Assembly: GCF_002056295.1 (NCBI RefSeq)
Contig: NZ_CP020100.1
Span: 380,001-444,000, forward strand
Direction of reading: 5' to 3'
DNA: 64,000 nt
Source of the DNA: Halopseudomonas phragmitis
GTDB lineage: Bacteria; Pseudomonadota; Gammaproteobacteria; Pseudomonadales; Pseudomonadaceae
Part shown: positions 28,048 to 38,006 of the stretch, one piece after another
How the letters are laid out: each line of letters opens with the position of its first letter
How positions within the stretch are numbered: position 1 is the stretch's first letter
The notes under the pieces: model-generated
Told to the model about the DNA's origin: nothing
Seen by the model: the letters and a program-made list of their open reading frames with translations, nothing else
Database searches by the model: none
Translations under genes and position numbers: made by a program

Positions 28048-28809
28048 ATGATGGAGAAAAACGACTATCGGGTACCTTCGTTGCAGCGCGGACTTGAGAT
28101 TCTGCAACTGTTCCATGCCGGGCAACGCAGTCTGAGCATGAACGCGATGGCCGAAGCGCTGGAGGTTAGCGTGTCGGCGCTGTACCGCATCGTCCAGACC
28201 CTTAGCGACATGGGCTATCTGCACAAGATCGGCACCAACAGCTACGAACTGGGGCCGGCGGTGGTCAGTGACGGTTTCCGCTACCTGGCCAGTCGCGATA
28301 TCGTCGAGGTGGCCATGCCCCACCTCAACCACCTGCGTGATCGCACCTCGCTGTCCTGCCACCTGAGCATCCGCGAACAGACCGACAGCCTGTACCTGTA
28401 TCGGGCGTTTGCCGGCCAACGCCTGTCGGTCAACATTCCGATCGGCAGTCGCATCGCCTGTCACCGCAGCGCCATGGGCCGGGTCCTGCTGTGTGATTTG
28501 ACCGATAGCGAACTGGAACAGCTCTACCGCTACTGTCGCCTGGACGACCATCCGCCACCCGGCCCGCGCAGCCTGCCGGAGCTGCGGCATCAGGTAGAGA
28601 GCGATCGAGAACGCGGCTGGGTACTGAGCCGCTCCGATTATTCAACGGCAATCGCCTGCGCGATCCGTGACCACCGCCAGCGAATCATTGCCGCAATCAA
28701 CCTGTCGGGGCCCGAAGCCTTGCTGGAGGACGAGCAGACCCAGGCCAGCTACCGCCAGGAACTGCTGGCCGTGGCCGCACGGATTTCCCGCCAGATGGGT
28801 GCGGTTTAA
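28048..28809 (+). CDS. IclR-family transcriptional regulator
   Basis: A 253-residue regulator with an N-terminal winged HTH (about 10-70: RGLEILQLFHAGQRSLSMNA, ALEVSVSALYRIVQTLSDMG) and the C-terminal IclR effector domain (AFAGQRLSVNIPIGSRIACHRSAMGRVLL, WVLSRSDYSTAIACAIRD). It begins nine bases after mgdD and is probably co-transcribed, giving the module a second regulator besides the XRE/cupin protein. The stop overlaps the convergent ttgC stop by four bases. Confidence 0.9.
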   Translation: MMEKNDYRVPSLQRGLEILQLFHAGQRSLSMNAMAEALEVSVSALYRIVQTLSDMGYLHKIGTNSYELGPAVVSDGFRYLASRDIVEVAMPHLNHLRDRTSLSCHLSIREQTDSLYLYRAFAGQRLSVNIPIGSRIACHRSAMGRVLLCDLTDSELEQLYRYCRLDDHPPPGPRSLPELRHQVESDRERGWVLSRSDYSTAIACAIRDHRQRIIAAINLSGPEALLEDEQTQASYRQELLAVAARISRQMGAV

Positions 28810-30224
28810 CCCGCACCCTCTTGCGCGTTAGTGGTTTCAAGCCAGCCACCACCGAGCGCCCGGAACAGATCGACCTCGCTGCTGAGCAGCGCCAGTTGCT
28901 CGCTCAACCACTGCTGGCGGGCATTGAACAGTTCGCGCTGGGCATCGAGCAGAGTCAGATGGCTCTCGACTCCGCCACGATAACGTTGCTCGGCCAGCCG
29001 GTAATACTGCTCGTTGGCCTCAACCAGCGCCTGACGGGCCTGCAGTTGGGCGCCGTAACCCTCACGTGCCGCCAGTGCATCGGCTACCTCACGGAACGCC
29101 TCCTGCAAGGTAGCTTCATACTCGGCCACCCGAGTGTCACGACTGAGCTCGGCATAGTCGAGGTTGGCCTGCAGCCGTCCAGCATTGAAGATCGGCAGCG
29201 CGATCGACGGCGCGAAGTTCCAGTAACCCGAGCCACCATCGAACAGCCCGGATAGCTCGTTGCTGGCGGTACCCGCGGCCCCGGTCAAGCGAATGCTCGG
29301 AAAGAATGCCGCCCGCGCCGCACCGATACTGGCATTAGCCGCCAGCAGCCGGTGTTCGGCCTGACGCACATCCGGGCGCTGCAGCAATACCTCGGAAGAC
29401 AGGTCGGCCGGCAACGCCGGCAGCGCCACCGCCTCCAGAGTGCGCGATTCCAATGGTGCCAGCGCCTGCTCCTGGCCAACCAGGCGCGCCAGGGCATTGC
29501 GATCCTGGGCCACCAGCCGCTGATACTGGGCCACCGCAGCCCGGGCAGATTCCAGCGCTGCTCGTGACTGCGCCAGTTCCAGTGTCGAAGCAATCCCTTC
29601 ACGCTGACTCAAGGTGATCAGGTCATAACTCTGCTGATAATTGGCCATGGTTTCCTCGGCCAGTTGCAACAGGTTCTGATCCGCCTGCCAGGTCAGGTAG
29701 GCCCTCGCTACACTGGCCACCAGGGCCGTATGCACTCCGCGCCGGGCCTGTTCAGTAGCCAGATACTCTTCCAACGCCTGCTCCGACAGGCTGGCGATCC
29801 GGCCGAACAGATCCAGCTCCCAGGCCACATCCAGGGTGGCGCTGTATTGACTGCTGATCATGGCCTGGTCGCCGGCGCTGAGACTGGCCGGCAGCCGGGT
29901 CCGGGCACCGCTGCCGGAGGCCGACAGCTCCGGCAAGCGCTCAGCCCGCTGGACCCGGTACAGAGCCCGATAGGCCTCGACATTCAGCGCCGCCACCCGC
30001 AAGTCACGATTGTGTTCCAGCGCACTGGCGATCAGGGTCTGCAACTGCGGATCCTGGAAGTAGTCACGCCAGCCAGCCAGGCTCAACTGCGCCTCACCAG
30101 GCAAGTCGTTGGCCGCCTGCCAATCCATCGGTACCGGCGCCGGCGGGCGCTGGTACTCGGGTATCAGTGAACAGCCGGTCAGTCCCAGCATCGCCACCAT
30201 CATCAACGAAGCCTTGAAGTTCAT
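28806..30224 (-). CDS. ttgC: RND efflux outer membrane lipoprotein (OprM/TtgC family)
   Basis: A 472-residue TolC-like channel of the NodT/OprM type. It has a lipoprotein signal peptide with lipobox LTGC (Cys about residue 18), then two outer-membrane efflux protein domains with the repeated helical hairpins ([103 protein letters not shown]). It overlaps the pump gene stop by four bases, so the tripartite system is one operon. Confidence 0.9.
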   Translation of the reverse strand: MNFKASLMMVAMLGLTGCSLIPEYQRPPAPVPMDWQAANDLPGEAQLSLAGWRDYFQDPQLQTLIASALEHNRDLRVAALNVEAYRALYRVQRAERLPELSASGSGARTRLPASLSAGDQAMISSQYSATLDVAWELDLFGRIASLSEQALEEYLATEQARRGVHTALVASVARAYLTWQADQNLLQLAEETMANYQQSYDLITLSQREGIASTLELAQSRAALESARAAVAQYQRLVAQDRNALARLVGQEQALAPLESRTLEAVALPALPADLSSEVLLQRPDVRQAEHRLLAANASIGAARAAFFPSIRLTGAAGTASNELSGLFDGGSGYWNFAPSIALPIFNAGRLQANLDYAELSRDTRVAEYEATLQEAFREVADALAAREGYGAQLQARQALVEANEQYYRLAEQRYRGGVESHLTLLDAQRELFNARQQWLSEQLALLSSEVDLFRALGGGWLETTNAQEGAG

Positions 30225-33200
30225 GGGCGCACCTCCGCAGCCGGTGCATCCGCTTCAGGTTCAGGCTTGCGCGAGAACAGCGAAGAGATCAGCACGAAGA
30301 ACAGCGGCACCCAGAAGATCACCAGCACCGTAGCCGCAGCCATGCCACCCAGCAGACCGGTACCGATCGAATGTGCACTACCGGCCCCGGCACCGCTGGA
30401 AATGGCCAGCGGCAACACCCCCATGCTGAATGCCAGCGAGGTCATGATGATCGGCCGCAAGCGCATCCGGCAGGCCTCGACCGCCGCATCGATCAACGAC
30501 AGTCCCTGCAAGTGCAAGCTCTTGGCAAACTCGACGATCAGAATCGCGTTACGGGCCGTCAGACCAATGGTGGTCAGCAGACCGACCTGGAAGAACACAT
30601 CGTTGGACAGTCCGCGACCCATGGTCGCCAGCACCGCGCCGATGATCCCCAGCGGCACCACCAGCATCACGGCCAGCGGAATCGACCAGCTTTCATACAG
30701 CGCCGCCAGACACAGGAACACGATGATCAGTGACAGGGCATAAAGTGCCGGCGCCTGGTTGCCGGACAGCCGCTCTTCATAGGACAGCCCGGTCCAGGAG
30801 TAACCCACCCCCGGTGGCAACTGGGCGGCAATCTCCTCGACTGCCCGCATAGCATCCCCCGAGCTGTAGCCCGGCGCCGCTTCACCCAGGATCTCGACCG
30901 CCGACACACCGTTGTAACGCGCCAGCTTCGGCGGTCCATAGGTCCATTCGCCCGAGCTGAAGGCGCTGAACGGCACCATATCGCCGGCGGCATTGCGCAC
31001 ATACCACTGATTGAAGTCTTCCGGGTTCATCCGCGAGCTGGCTTCGCCTTGCAAGTAGACCCGCTTGACCCGGCCACGGTCGATAAAGTCGTTGACATAC
31101 CCCGAGCCCCAGGCAATCGACAGCGTACTGTTGATATCTGTCAGCGACACGCCGAGCACCCGGGCCTTTTCATCATCGATCGTCAGTTGATATTGCGGCT
31201 CGTCATCCAGGCCGTTGGGGCGCACCGCCATCAGCATCGGATGTTCATTGGCCATACCGAGGAACTGGTTGCGGGCCTGCATCAGTACTTCATGTCCAAC
31301 TCCGGCGTTATCCTGCAGGAACAGGTTGAAGCCAGTAGCGTTACCCAGTTCCATCACCGCCGGCGGGGCGAAGGCGAACACCTGGGCATCCAGCAATTCG
31401 CCAAATTTCTCCTGGGCCCGGCCCGCCAGGGCGAACACGCTTTGCTCCGGCCGAGTACGCTCTTCCCAGGGCTTGAGCATGATGAAGGCGATACCCGAGT
31501 TCTGGCCGCGGCCGGCAAAGTTGAAGCCGCTAACGGTGAACACCGAACTGACGATGTCGCTCTCGTCTTCCAGCAGGTAACGGCGCACTTCGTCGATACT
31601 GGCCTGGGTCCGCTCGGTGGTCGAACCCACCGGGGCAGTGATCTGGGCAAACAGCACGCCCTGATCCTCATCCGGCAGGAAGGCGGTGGGCAGACGCAGG
31701 AACAGGAACACCATGATCACCCCGATCAGCAGATACAGCGCCAGGTAGGGCGTCTTGTTGCGCAGAATACCGGCTACGCTGCGCTGATAGCTGTCCACAC
31801 CGCGATTGAAGGTCCGGTTGAACCAGCCGAAGAACCCACGCTTTTCATGGTGATGCCCGGCCTTGACCGGCTTGAGCAGGGTGGCACACAGCGCCGGGGT
31901 AAAGATCAACGCCACCAGTACCGACAGCACCATGGCCGAGACGATAGTGATCGAGAACTGCCGGTAGATGACCCCGGTCGAACCGCCAAAGAACGCCATC
32001 GGAATAAACACCGCCGACAGCACCATGCCGATACCGACCAACGCGCCCTGGATCTGGCCCATCGACTTGCGGGTTGCCTCACGCGGCGGCAGGCCTTCTT
32101 CGCTCATCACCCGTTCGACGTTCTCCACCACCACGATCGCATCGTCCACCAGCAAACCAATAGCCAGCACCATGGCGAACATGGTCAGCACGTTGATGCT
32201 GAAACCGAAGGCCGACATGACACCGAAGGTGCCCAGAATAACCACCGGGATTGCCAGGGTTGGAATCAGGGTGGCGCGCCAGTTCTGCAAGAACAGGAAC
32301 ATCACCAGGAAAACCAGCACTACGGCCTCAATCAGGGTATGCACCACGTTGGTGATCGACGCCGAAACCACCGGCGCAGTCTCGTACGGATAGACCACAT
32401 CGACCCCGTCGGGAAAGAACGGCCTGAGCCGTTCAACGGTATCCTTGACCGCCTTGGTGGTATCCAGCGCATTGGCGCCGGTGGCCAGATTGATGGCGAT
32501 CCCCGTGGCTGGCTGACCATTGTACTGAGCATTGGTACTGGCGTTCTGGGCGCCCAGCTCAACCCGGGCGACATCACCCAGGCGTACCTGGGAACCATCG
32601 CGGTTGACCTTGAGCAGAATGTCGCGGAACTGCTCGGGGGTCTGCAGACGAGTTTTGCCGATGATGGTCGCGGTCAGTTGCTGTTCTTCGACCGAGGGCA
32701 TGCCGCCCAATTGACCGGAAGCAATCTGAACGTTCTGCTCCTGAATCGCGCTGCGTACATCACTGGGGGTCAGACTGAAATTGTTCAGCCGTGCCGGGTC
32801 CAGCCAGATCCGCATGGCATAGGGCGCGCCAAAGACCTGAAAGTCGCCAACCCCGGGGGTACGCGACAGCGGGTCCTGCAGGTTGGACGTGATGTAGTCG
32901 GCCAGGTCCGGACCAGTCAGGCTGCCGTCGGTGGACACCAGGCCAATCACCATCAGGAAGTTGACCGTGGACTTGGTGACCCTGATCCCCTGCTGCTGTA
33001 CTTCCTGGGGCAGCATTGGAGTCGCCAGTTGCAGCTTGTTCTGCACCTGAACCTGGGCGATATCCGGGTCGATCCCTTGCTCGAAGGTCAGGGTGATGCT
33101 CATGCTGCCGTCGGCATTGGTCGACGAGGACATGTAACGCAAGCCATCGATACCGTTCATCTGCTGTTCGATGACCTGAACCACTGTGTCCTGCACGGTC

Positions 33201-33364
33201 TGGGCTGAGGCCCCAGGATAGCTTACGGAAATCCCTACGGCCGGAGCGGCGATGCTGGGGTACTGGTTGACCGGCAGACTAAGTACTGACAACCCGCCAG
33301 CCAGCATGATCACCAAGGCGATCACCCAGGCGAAAATAGGTCGATCAATAAAAAATTTCGACAT
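30221..33364 (-). CDS. ttgB: RND multidrug efflux inner membrane pump (MexB/TtgB family)
   Basis: A 1047-residue proton-driven multidrug exporter of the HAE1 group. It has 12 membrane segments, two large periplasmic loops and the family landmarks: [20 protein letters not shown] at the N terminus, the TM4 acidic pair in [17 protein letters not shown], and GxNxxR-type conserved segments in TM10-12. Length equals MexB and AcrB. It lies 15 bases behind the adaptor gene. The C-terminal tail is Lys/Arg/Pro-rich. Confidence 0.95.
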   Translation of the reverse strand: MSKFFIDRPIFAWVIALVIMLAGGLSVLSLPVNQYPSIAAPAVGISVSYPGASAQTVQDTVVQVIEQQMNGIDGLRYMSSSTNADGSMSITLTFEQGIDPDIAQVQVQNKLQLATPMLPQEVQQQGIRVTKSTVNFLMVIGLVSTDGSLTGPDLADYITSNLQDPLSRTPGVGDFQVFGAPYAMRIWLDPARLNNFSLTPSDVRSAIQEQNVQIASGQLGGMPSVEEQQLTATIIGKTRLQTPEQFRDILLKVNRDGSQVRLGDVARVELGAQNASTNAQYNGQPATGIAINLATGANALDTTKAVKDTVERLRPFFPDGVDVVYPYETAPVVSASITNVVHTLIEAVVLVFLVMFLFLQNWRATLIPTLAIPVVILGTFGVMSAFGFSINVLTMFAMVLAIGLLVDDAIVVVENVERVMSEEGLPPREATRKSMGQIQGALVGIGMVLSAVFIPMAFFGGSTGVIYRQFSITIVSAMVLSVLVALIFTPALCATLLKPVKAGHHHEKRGFFGWFNRTFNRGVDSYQRSVAGILRNKTPYLALYLLIGVIMVFLFLRLPTAFLPDEDQGVLFAQITAPVGSTTERTQASIDEVRRYLLEDESDIVSSVFTVSGFNFAGRGQNSGIAFIMLKPWEERTRPEQSVFALAGRAQEKFGELLDAQVFAFAPPAVMELGNATGFNLFLQDNAGVGHEVLMQARNQFLGMANEHPMLMAVRPNGLDDEPQYQLTIDDEKARVLGVSLTDINSTLSIAWGSGYVNDFIDRGRVKRVYLQGEASSRMNPEDFNQWYVRNAAGDMVPFSAFSSGEWTYGPPKLARYNGVSAVEILGEAAPGYSSGDAMRAVEEIAAQLPPGVGYSWTGLSYEERLSGNQAPALYALSLIIVFLCLAALYESWSIPLAVMLVVPLGIIGAVLATMGRGLSNDVFFQVGLLTTIGLTARNAILIVEFAKSLHLQGLSLIDAAVEACRMRLRPIIMTSLAFSMGVLPLAISSGAGAGSAHSIGTGLLGGMAAATVLVIFWVPLFFVLISSLFSRKPEPEADAPAAEVRP

Positions 33365-33379
33365 GCGTCAGATTCCTTT

Positions 33380-34522
33380 TCAGCCTTCTACCGGCTCGGC
33401 GCCGGGAAGGCTGGCGGTTTTGACATTGCTGGCCGGCACCACTTCAACCTCGTCACCGGCACGGATAAACTGCAGTCCTTCGGTGATCAACTGGTCTCCG
33501 GCTTGCAGGCCGGCGCTGACCAGCCAGCGGTCGCCCACAGTGCGCTCGGCGCTCAGTACCCGCTGCTCGACCTGGCCCTGACCGTTGACCACCATGGCCA
33601 CCGGCTCACCACGCGGGTTACGGGTCACACCTTGCTGCGGCGCCAGGATCGCTTCAGCCTTCTGCCCAGACACCAGTTGCGCCCGCACGAACATACCCGG
33701 CAACAACAGCCGCTCCGGGTTGGGGAACACCGCCCGCAGCGTCACCGAACCGGTACTGGCATCCACCGACACTTCGGAGAATTCGAGCTGCCCTGCATGC
33801 TCGTACTGACTGCCATCTTCCAGAGTCAGAGTGACCCGCGCGGCATCGTCACCAGCCATCTGCAATTGCCCGGCGTCCATCTCACGGCGCAGATTCAGCA
33901 TTTCCCGGGCAGAACGCACCACATCGACATAGATCGGATCAATCTGCTGGATGGTCGCCAGCTCATTGGCCTGGCCACTGGTGACCAGAGCACCTTCACT
34001 GGCCGCCGAACGGCCGATACGTCCAGAGATTGGCGCCAGCACCCTGGTGTAGCGCAGGTCGATCTCGGCCTGCTTCAACACAGCATCGGCCTGCAGGCTG
34101 GCGGCCCGGGCTTCGTCATACTGCTGGCGACTGACCGCCTCCTGCTTGACCAGAGTGGCATAGCGCTCGGCCAGTGAACGGCTCGACAATACCCCGGCGC
34201 GAGCGCTCTGCAGGTTGGCTTCGTAGACTGACGGATCGATCTGGTAGAGCTGATCGCCCTCCTTGACCTCGCTGCCCTCAGCAAACAGACGCTTCTGGAT
34301 AATGCCGCTGACCTGCGGACGTACCTCGGCGACCCGATAGGCCGCGGTACGGCCCGGCAATTCACTGATCAGTTCAAAGGGCTCTGTCTGCAACACCACG
34401 ACACCGACTTTCGGCTTGGCTTGAGCGGGCACGGCAGTATCTGCGGAGGGCTGGCAGGCGCTGAGCAACAGCGCAGAAACCAGTAAGGGAGCAACTAGAA
34501 TGCGGCCTGGCATGGCGGGCAT
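33380..34522 (-). CDS. ttgA: RND efflux periplasmic adaptor lipoprotein (MexA/TtgA family)
   Basis: A 380-residue membrane fusion protein. It has a lipoprotein signal peptide with lipobox LSAC (about residue 20), a lipoyl/biotinyl hybrid domain (RPQVSGIIQKRLFAEGSEVKEGDQLYQID), an alpha-helical hairpin (about 100-160), then beta-barrel and membrane-proximal domains (ILAPQQGVTRNPRGEPVAMVV). ATG 34522 has GAGAGG five bases upstream and gives a proper signal peptide; the in-frame codon at 34627 would add 35 residues through the operator region. Confidence 0.92.
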   Translation of the reverse strand: MPAMPGRILVAPLLVSALLLSACQPSADTAVPAQAKPKVGVVVLQTEPFELISELPGRTAAYRVAEVRPQVSGIIQKRLFAEGSEVKEGDQLYQIDPSVYEANLQSARAGVLSSRSLAERYATLVKQEAVSRQQYDEARAASLQADAVLKQAEIDLRYTRVLAPISGRIGRSAASEGALVTSGQANELATIQQIDPIYVDVVRSAREMLNLRREMDAGQLQMAGDDAARVTLTLEDGSQYEHAGQLEFSEVSVDASTGSVTLRAVFPNPERLLLPGMFVRAQLVSGQKAEAILAPQQGVTRNPRGEPVAMVVNGQGQVEQRVLSAERTVGDRWLVSAGLQAGDQLITEGLQFIRAGDEVEVVPASNVKTASLPGAEPVEG

Positions 34523-34585
34523 GGGGAACCTCTCGTGGGTCGAAGCAGGGAGTGCAAACAGAATAGCTTGGTTTGAATGGCAGCG

Positions 34586-34616
34586 AGTATACTTACATTC
34601 ATGAATGTTTGTAAAC
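34586..34616. promoter_or_regulatory. TtgR/AcrR-type operator
   Basis: The ttgA/ttgR intergenic region carries a perfect 14-base palindrome ACATTCATGAATGT (34595-34608) inside TTACATTCATGAATGTTTGTAA. It is very close to the P. putida TtgR site as I recall it (TTACAAAC...CATGAATGTAAGTATA on the complement). It lies between both divergent start codons and so can control both the pump and its regulator. Confidence 0.8.
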
Positions 34617-34692
34617 GGAAATTGCATTGGTTAATATAGCGGCCAGCCCACCCTTGGGTGGCTGTTGATACCCGACTTCCAGAGAGCAGGCC

Positions 34693-35346
34693 ATGGTCCG
34701 TAGAACAAAAGAAGAGGCCATGGAAACCCGGTTCAGTATCCTTGATGCGGCTGAGCAGTGTTTCCATGAGAAAGGCATATCCAGCACCACACTGAGCGAT
34801 GTAGCGAAAGCCGCCGGGGTAACCCGTGGCGCCATCTATTGGCACTTTCAGGACAAGTCGGACCTGCTCGATGCACTGCTCGAACGCATGATCACACCGC
34901 TCGACCCACTTGGTGAAACAACCCGCAGCGCTGACGAGCCCGACCCCCTGGGTCGCATGCAGGAGCTGATCAGCCAGATATTCCAGCGCGTGGAAAAGGA
35001 CCCGTCCAACCGGCGCGTTCATGAAATTCTGTTTCTGCGTTGCGAGCAAAGCCAGCAGAACAATGAACTCTATCGGCGCCTGCAAACCATGTACGAAACC
35101 CATCTCGAGCACTGCAGCCTGGCGCTGCTCAATGCGGTAAGCAAAGGCCAGTTACCCAAGACACTGGATATTCCAAGCGCCAGTCTTACCCTCAGCGGAT
35201 TCATAAGTGGCATCATCTATCACTGGCTGATGACCCCCAACCAGTTGAGTCTGGCCGCACGCGCCGACGCGCTGGCCTGCGCCTGCATCGACATGCTCAG
35301 ACTCAGCCCGGCACTGCTCACAACTCAGGAAATCCCGGCGCAGTAG
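34693..35346 (+). CDS. ttgR: TetR-family repressor of the RND pump (TtgR/AcrR-like)
   Basis: A 217-residue repressor. The N-terminal HTH is typical (about 10-60: RFSILDAAEQCFHEKGISST, LSDVAKAAGVTRGAIYWHF, KSDLLDALLERM), and the rest is the helical ligand-binding domain of the AcrR/TtgR C-terminal family. It is divergent from ttgABC with the operator between them. Drug binding is expected to release it. Its 3' end overlaps the convergent phuW gene by 22 bases. Confidence 0.9.
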   Translation: MVRRTKEEAMETRFSILDAAEQCFHEKGISSTTLSDVAKAAGVTRGAIYWHFQDKSDLLDALLERMITPLDPLGETTRSADEPDPLGRMQELISQIFQRVEKDPSNRRVHEILFLRCEQSQQNNELYRRLQTMYETHLEHCSLALLNAVSKGQLPKTLDIPSASLTLSGFISGIIYHWLMTPNQLSLAARADALACACIDMLRLSPALLTTQEIPAQ

Positions 35347-36182
35347 TCCTGCTCTTCGGTCGCCGGGGTCAGCCACACATAGTCGGCCTGAGCTTCGTCC
35401 GGCAGAGCGCTCCCGGCCTCCACCAGCATCAGCACCCGCGGCGCGGTAGCCCCAGCCCAGTGCAGCGGCACCCCCAGATCTTTGCGTACGTGATAGCCAC
35501 CAGCCAGGAGCAGAGCCGGGGTCGGTGCCGCCTGCAACACCTCGGCCATACGTTGGTCACGGCCCTGCTGGATCGCCAGCATGGCCGGTACCTGAGTTTC
35601 CGGCAGCTTGTGGCAATGCGACTCGCGCATGATCTGCGCCAGCGTCTCACGAGTCTCGCCCCGGTAAACCTCGGACAACGGCTGTGGCTGACGATACAGA
35701 GCACTCATCTCATCACGGCCGAGGTTAGCCGCCAACAGACGCTGCGGCACAGCCAACCCCCAGCGCACCAACGGGCCATAGTGCTGCCAGTCCCAGCCAG
35801 GGTTCCAGTCCAACGCCTGCACCAGTGCCGCATCCTCCGGCAACATCCGTCCTTGCTGCTCATCAACCGCTGCCTGTTGCTGCGGGCCAAGCATCTCCAT
35901 TACCAGTGCCCCCTGCGGCCGGCGGGCCTGCAACTGCTCCAGCAGCCAGAGCTGCACGGCATGATGATCTGGATTGTCATGTTTCTCGCCGACCAGCACA
36001 TACGGAGCCTCCAGTAGCCGCTCCAGCAACTGCCCGGGCGCCAGCCACTCACCCGTCGCGGTATCCAGCACCTGGCCCAGATGCGGATCCTCCAGCCCAC
36101 GCGGTGCCTGCCAGTCCGGCAGTGCGGCCTGCACCGTGACCGTCAGCAACCACAGGGCAAACACAGTAAACAATGCTTTCAT
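35325..36182 (-). CDS. phuW: ChaN/PhuW-family haem-uptake accessory protein
   Basis: A 285-residue exported protein of the ChaN/DUF399 family. It has a Sec signal peptide (MKALFTVFALWLLTVTVQA) but no lipobox Cys, unlike the lipoprotein ChaN members. Family motifs are VLVGEKHDNPDHHAVQLWLL, ALVMEMLGPQQQ and GGYHVRKDLGVPLH. Some ChaN proteins bind haem between two monomers. It is the last gene of the phu operon, starting directly at the phuV stop. Among GTG 36188, ATG 36185 and ATG 36182, the last has the best spacing from GAGG. Confidence 0.83.
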   Translation of the reverse strand: MKALFTVFALWLLTVTVQAALPDWQAPRGLEDPHLGQVLDTATGEWLAPGQLLERLLEAPYVLVGEKHDNPDHHAVQLWLLEQLQARRPQGALVMEMLGPQQQAAVDEQQGRMLPEDAALVQALDWNPGWDWQHYGPLVRWGLAVPQRLLAANLGRDEMSALYRQPQPLSEVYRGETRETLAQIMRESHCHKLPETQVPAMLAIQQGRDQRMAEVLQAAPTPALLLAGGYHVRKDLGVPLHWAGATAPRVLMLVEAGSALPDEAQADYVWLTPATEEQDYCAGIS

Positions 36183-36189
36183 CATCACC

Positions 36190-36954
36190 TCAGATAATCA
36201 GCAACGGGCAGTTCTGCTGCGGATGCGGCTGCACCAGTACCTCGACCCCGAACACCGTGCGAATCCGCTCGGCCTCCAGCACCTCCCAGGGACTGCCCAG
36301 CGCCAGCATGCGACCACGATCCAGCAACAGGATACGGTCGGCAAAGCGGGCCGCCAGATTCAGGTCGTGCAAAATCACCAGCACGGCGCCGCCACGCTCG
36401 GCAACGCCACGCGCCTGAGCCAGGGTCAGTTGCTGATGGGCCAGATCCAGAGAAGCGGTCGGCTCGTCCAGCAGCAGACAGGCGCCTTCGGTCTCCCAAA
36501 TCTGGGCCAGCACCCGGGCCAGATGCACGCGCTGGCGCTCGCCGCCAGACAGGGTCAGGTAATTGCGCCCACGCAGATGGGCGACATCAGCCGCCTGCAT
36601 GGCCTGCTCGATGATCTGCCGATCGCGCTCCAGGCCACTGTGGTGCGGCAGCCGGCCCATGGCGACTACTTCCTCGGCGCTGAATGGAAACGCCAGGGTC
36701 GAGGATTGCGGCAACACCGCCAGGGCCTGGGCCCGTTTGCTCGCCGGCCAGTCAGCCAGGGGCCGACCAGCCAGCTCGACCCGGCCAGCAGCGATCGGCA
36801 GCTCACCGGTCAAGGTTGCCATCAAGGTGCTTTTGCCCGCCCCGTTGGTACCCAGTACTGCTACTACTTCGCCGGCAGCCAGGGTGAAGTCGATCCCCTC
36901 GAGAATCCGACAGCCTCCCCGGGCACAGGCCAGTTGCGAAGCCTTCAACATCAC
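36190..36954 (-). CDS. phuV: Haem ABC transporter ATP-binding protein
   Basis: A 254-residue ATPase of the FepC/HmuV class that powers haem import across the inner membrane. Walker A is GTNGAGKST (about 35-43), the signature is LSGGERQRVHLARVLAQ, Walker B is CLLLDEPTASLD, and the switch His is in LVILHDLNLAARFADRI. Start overlaps the phuU stop (ATGA). Also named HmuV in other genera. Confidence 0.95.
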   Translation of the reverse strand: MMLKASQLACARGGCRILEGIDFTLAAGEVVAVLGTNGAGKSTLMATLTGELPIAAGRVELAGRPLADWPASKRAQALAVLPQSSTLAFPFSAEEVVAMGRLPHHSGLERDRQIIEQAMQAADVAHLRGRNYLTLSGGERQRVHLARVLAQIWETEGACLLLDEPTASLDLAHQQLTLAQARGVAERGGAVLVILHDLNLAARFADRILLLDRGRMLALGSPWEVLEAERIRTVFGVEVLVQPHPQQNCPLLII

Positions 36955-37997
36955 AGCCCTCCCCGGCGCTGAGCGCGCATCAACAGCATCAGGAAGAACG
37001 GCGCGCCCAATAGCGCAGTCAGGATCCCAATCGGCAGCTCGGCCGGCGCTACCACCAGCCGGGCCACCACATCGGCCAGCAACAGCAAGCCTCCACCCAG
37101 CAACATCGAGGCCGGAATGACCCGCCGATGATCAGCCCCCAGCATCAATCGCACCAGGTGTGGCACCACCAGGCCAACGAAACCGATCAGCCCGGCGGCG
37201 GCGACACAGGCCCCGACCCCCAGCGCCGTCAACAGGATCAGTTCACGCTTGACCCGCTCGACATCGACACCCAGATGTCGGGCTTCCGACTCACCCAGCA
37301 GCAGCGCATTGAGCGCCTTGGCCTGACGCGGCAAGCGCCACCAGACCAGCGCGCAGCACAGTGCCAGCACCCCTACCCGCTCAAAGTTGGCGCCGCCCAG
37401 ACTGCCCATGTTCCAGAAAGTCAGAGTCCGCAGCATGGTGTCGTCGGCGATGTAGCTGAGCAACCCAATGAAGGCGCCGCTGATCGCGGCAATCGCGATA
37501 CCGGCCAGCAGCATGCTGGCCACCGATGTGCCCTGAGCGGTCTGCCCCAGGCGATAGACCAGCAAGGTGGTAATCACCCCGCCAATGAAGGCGCCGCCGA
37601 CCGTGGCATAGGGCATCCAACTGGCCGGCAGGCTGGCCAGCAGCCAACTGCCAAGCACGATGACCAGTGCCGCACCGAGCGCCGCACCACTGGAAACCCC
37701 AATCAATCCCGGATCAGCCAGTGGGTTGCGGAACAACCCCTGCATCACCGCACCGGTCAGGGCCAGGGTCGCGCCCACCAGCAATCCCATCAGAGTCCGT
37801 GGCAGGCGAATGTGCTCGATGATCAGCGCGGTCTCCGGCGCAACCTGACTGAGGCCAAGCATACGGCCCAGCGCGCGCACGGTGTCGAGTGGGTGAATCG
37901 CCACCGCACCGAGTGCCAGGGACAACAAAAACGCCAACAGCAGCAAAGCTGTCAGCAACAGCATAATGACCGGCCGCAGCCGGTGGGCGGAATCCAT
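36951..37997 (-). CDS. phuU: Haem ABC transporter permease
   Basis: A 348-residue FecCD-family permease with about ten membrane segments. Landmarks are the RLPRTLMGLLVGATLALTGAVMQGLFRNPLADPGLIGVSSGAA region (cited as RLPRTLMGLL and NPLADPGLIGVSSG) and the C-terminal GLIGFVGLVVPHLVR coupling segment. It lies nine bases behind phuT. It pairs with PhuV and PhuT. Confidence 0.95.
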   Translation of the reverse strand: MDSAHRLRPVIMLLLTALLLLAFLLSLALGAVAIHPLDTVRALGRMLGLSQVAPETALIIEHIRLPRTLMGLLVGATLALTGAVMQGLFRNPLADPGLIGVSSGAALGAALVIVLGSWLLASLPASWMPYATVGGAFIGGVITTLLVYRLGQTAQGTSVASMLLAGIAIAAISGAFIGLLSYIADDTMLRTLTFWNMGSLGGANFERVGVLALCCALVWWRLPRQAKALNALLLGESEARHLGVDVERVKRELILLTALGVGACVAAAGLIGFVGLVVPHLVRLMLGADHRRVIPASMLLGGGLLLLADVVARLVVAPAELPIGILTALLGAPFFLMLLMRAQRRGGL

Positions 37998-38006
37998 GAA
38001 ACGTCC

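Noticed and set aside
31049-33208. 719-codon open frame antisense to ttgB
   Set aside because: Long antisense frames are common opposite GC-rich genes. Its composition is rich in His and Gln with no domain, and ttgB is unambiguous.
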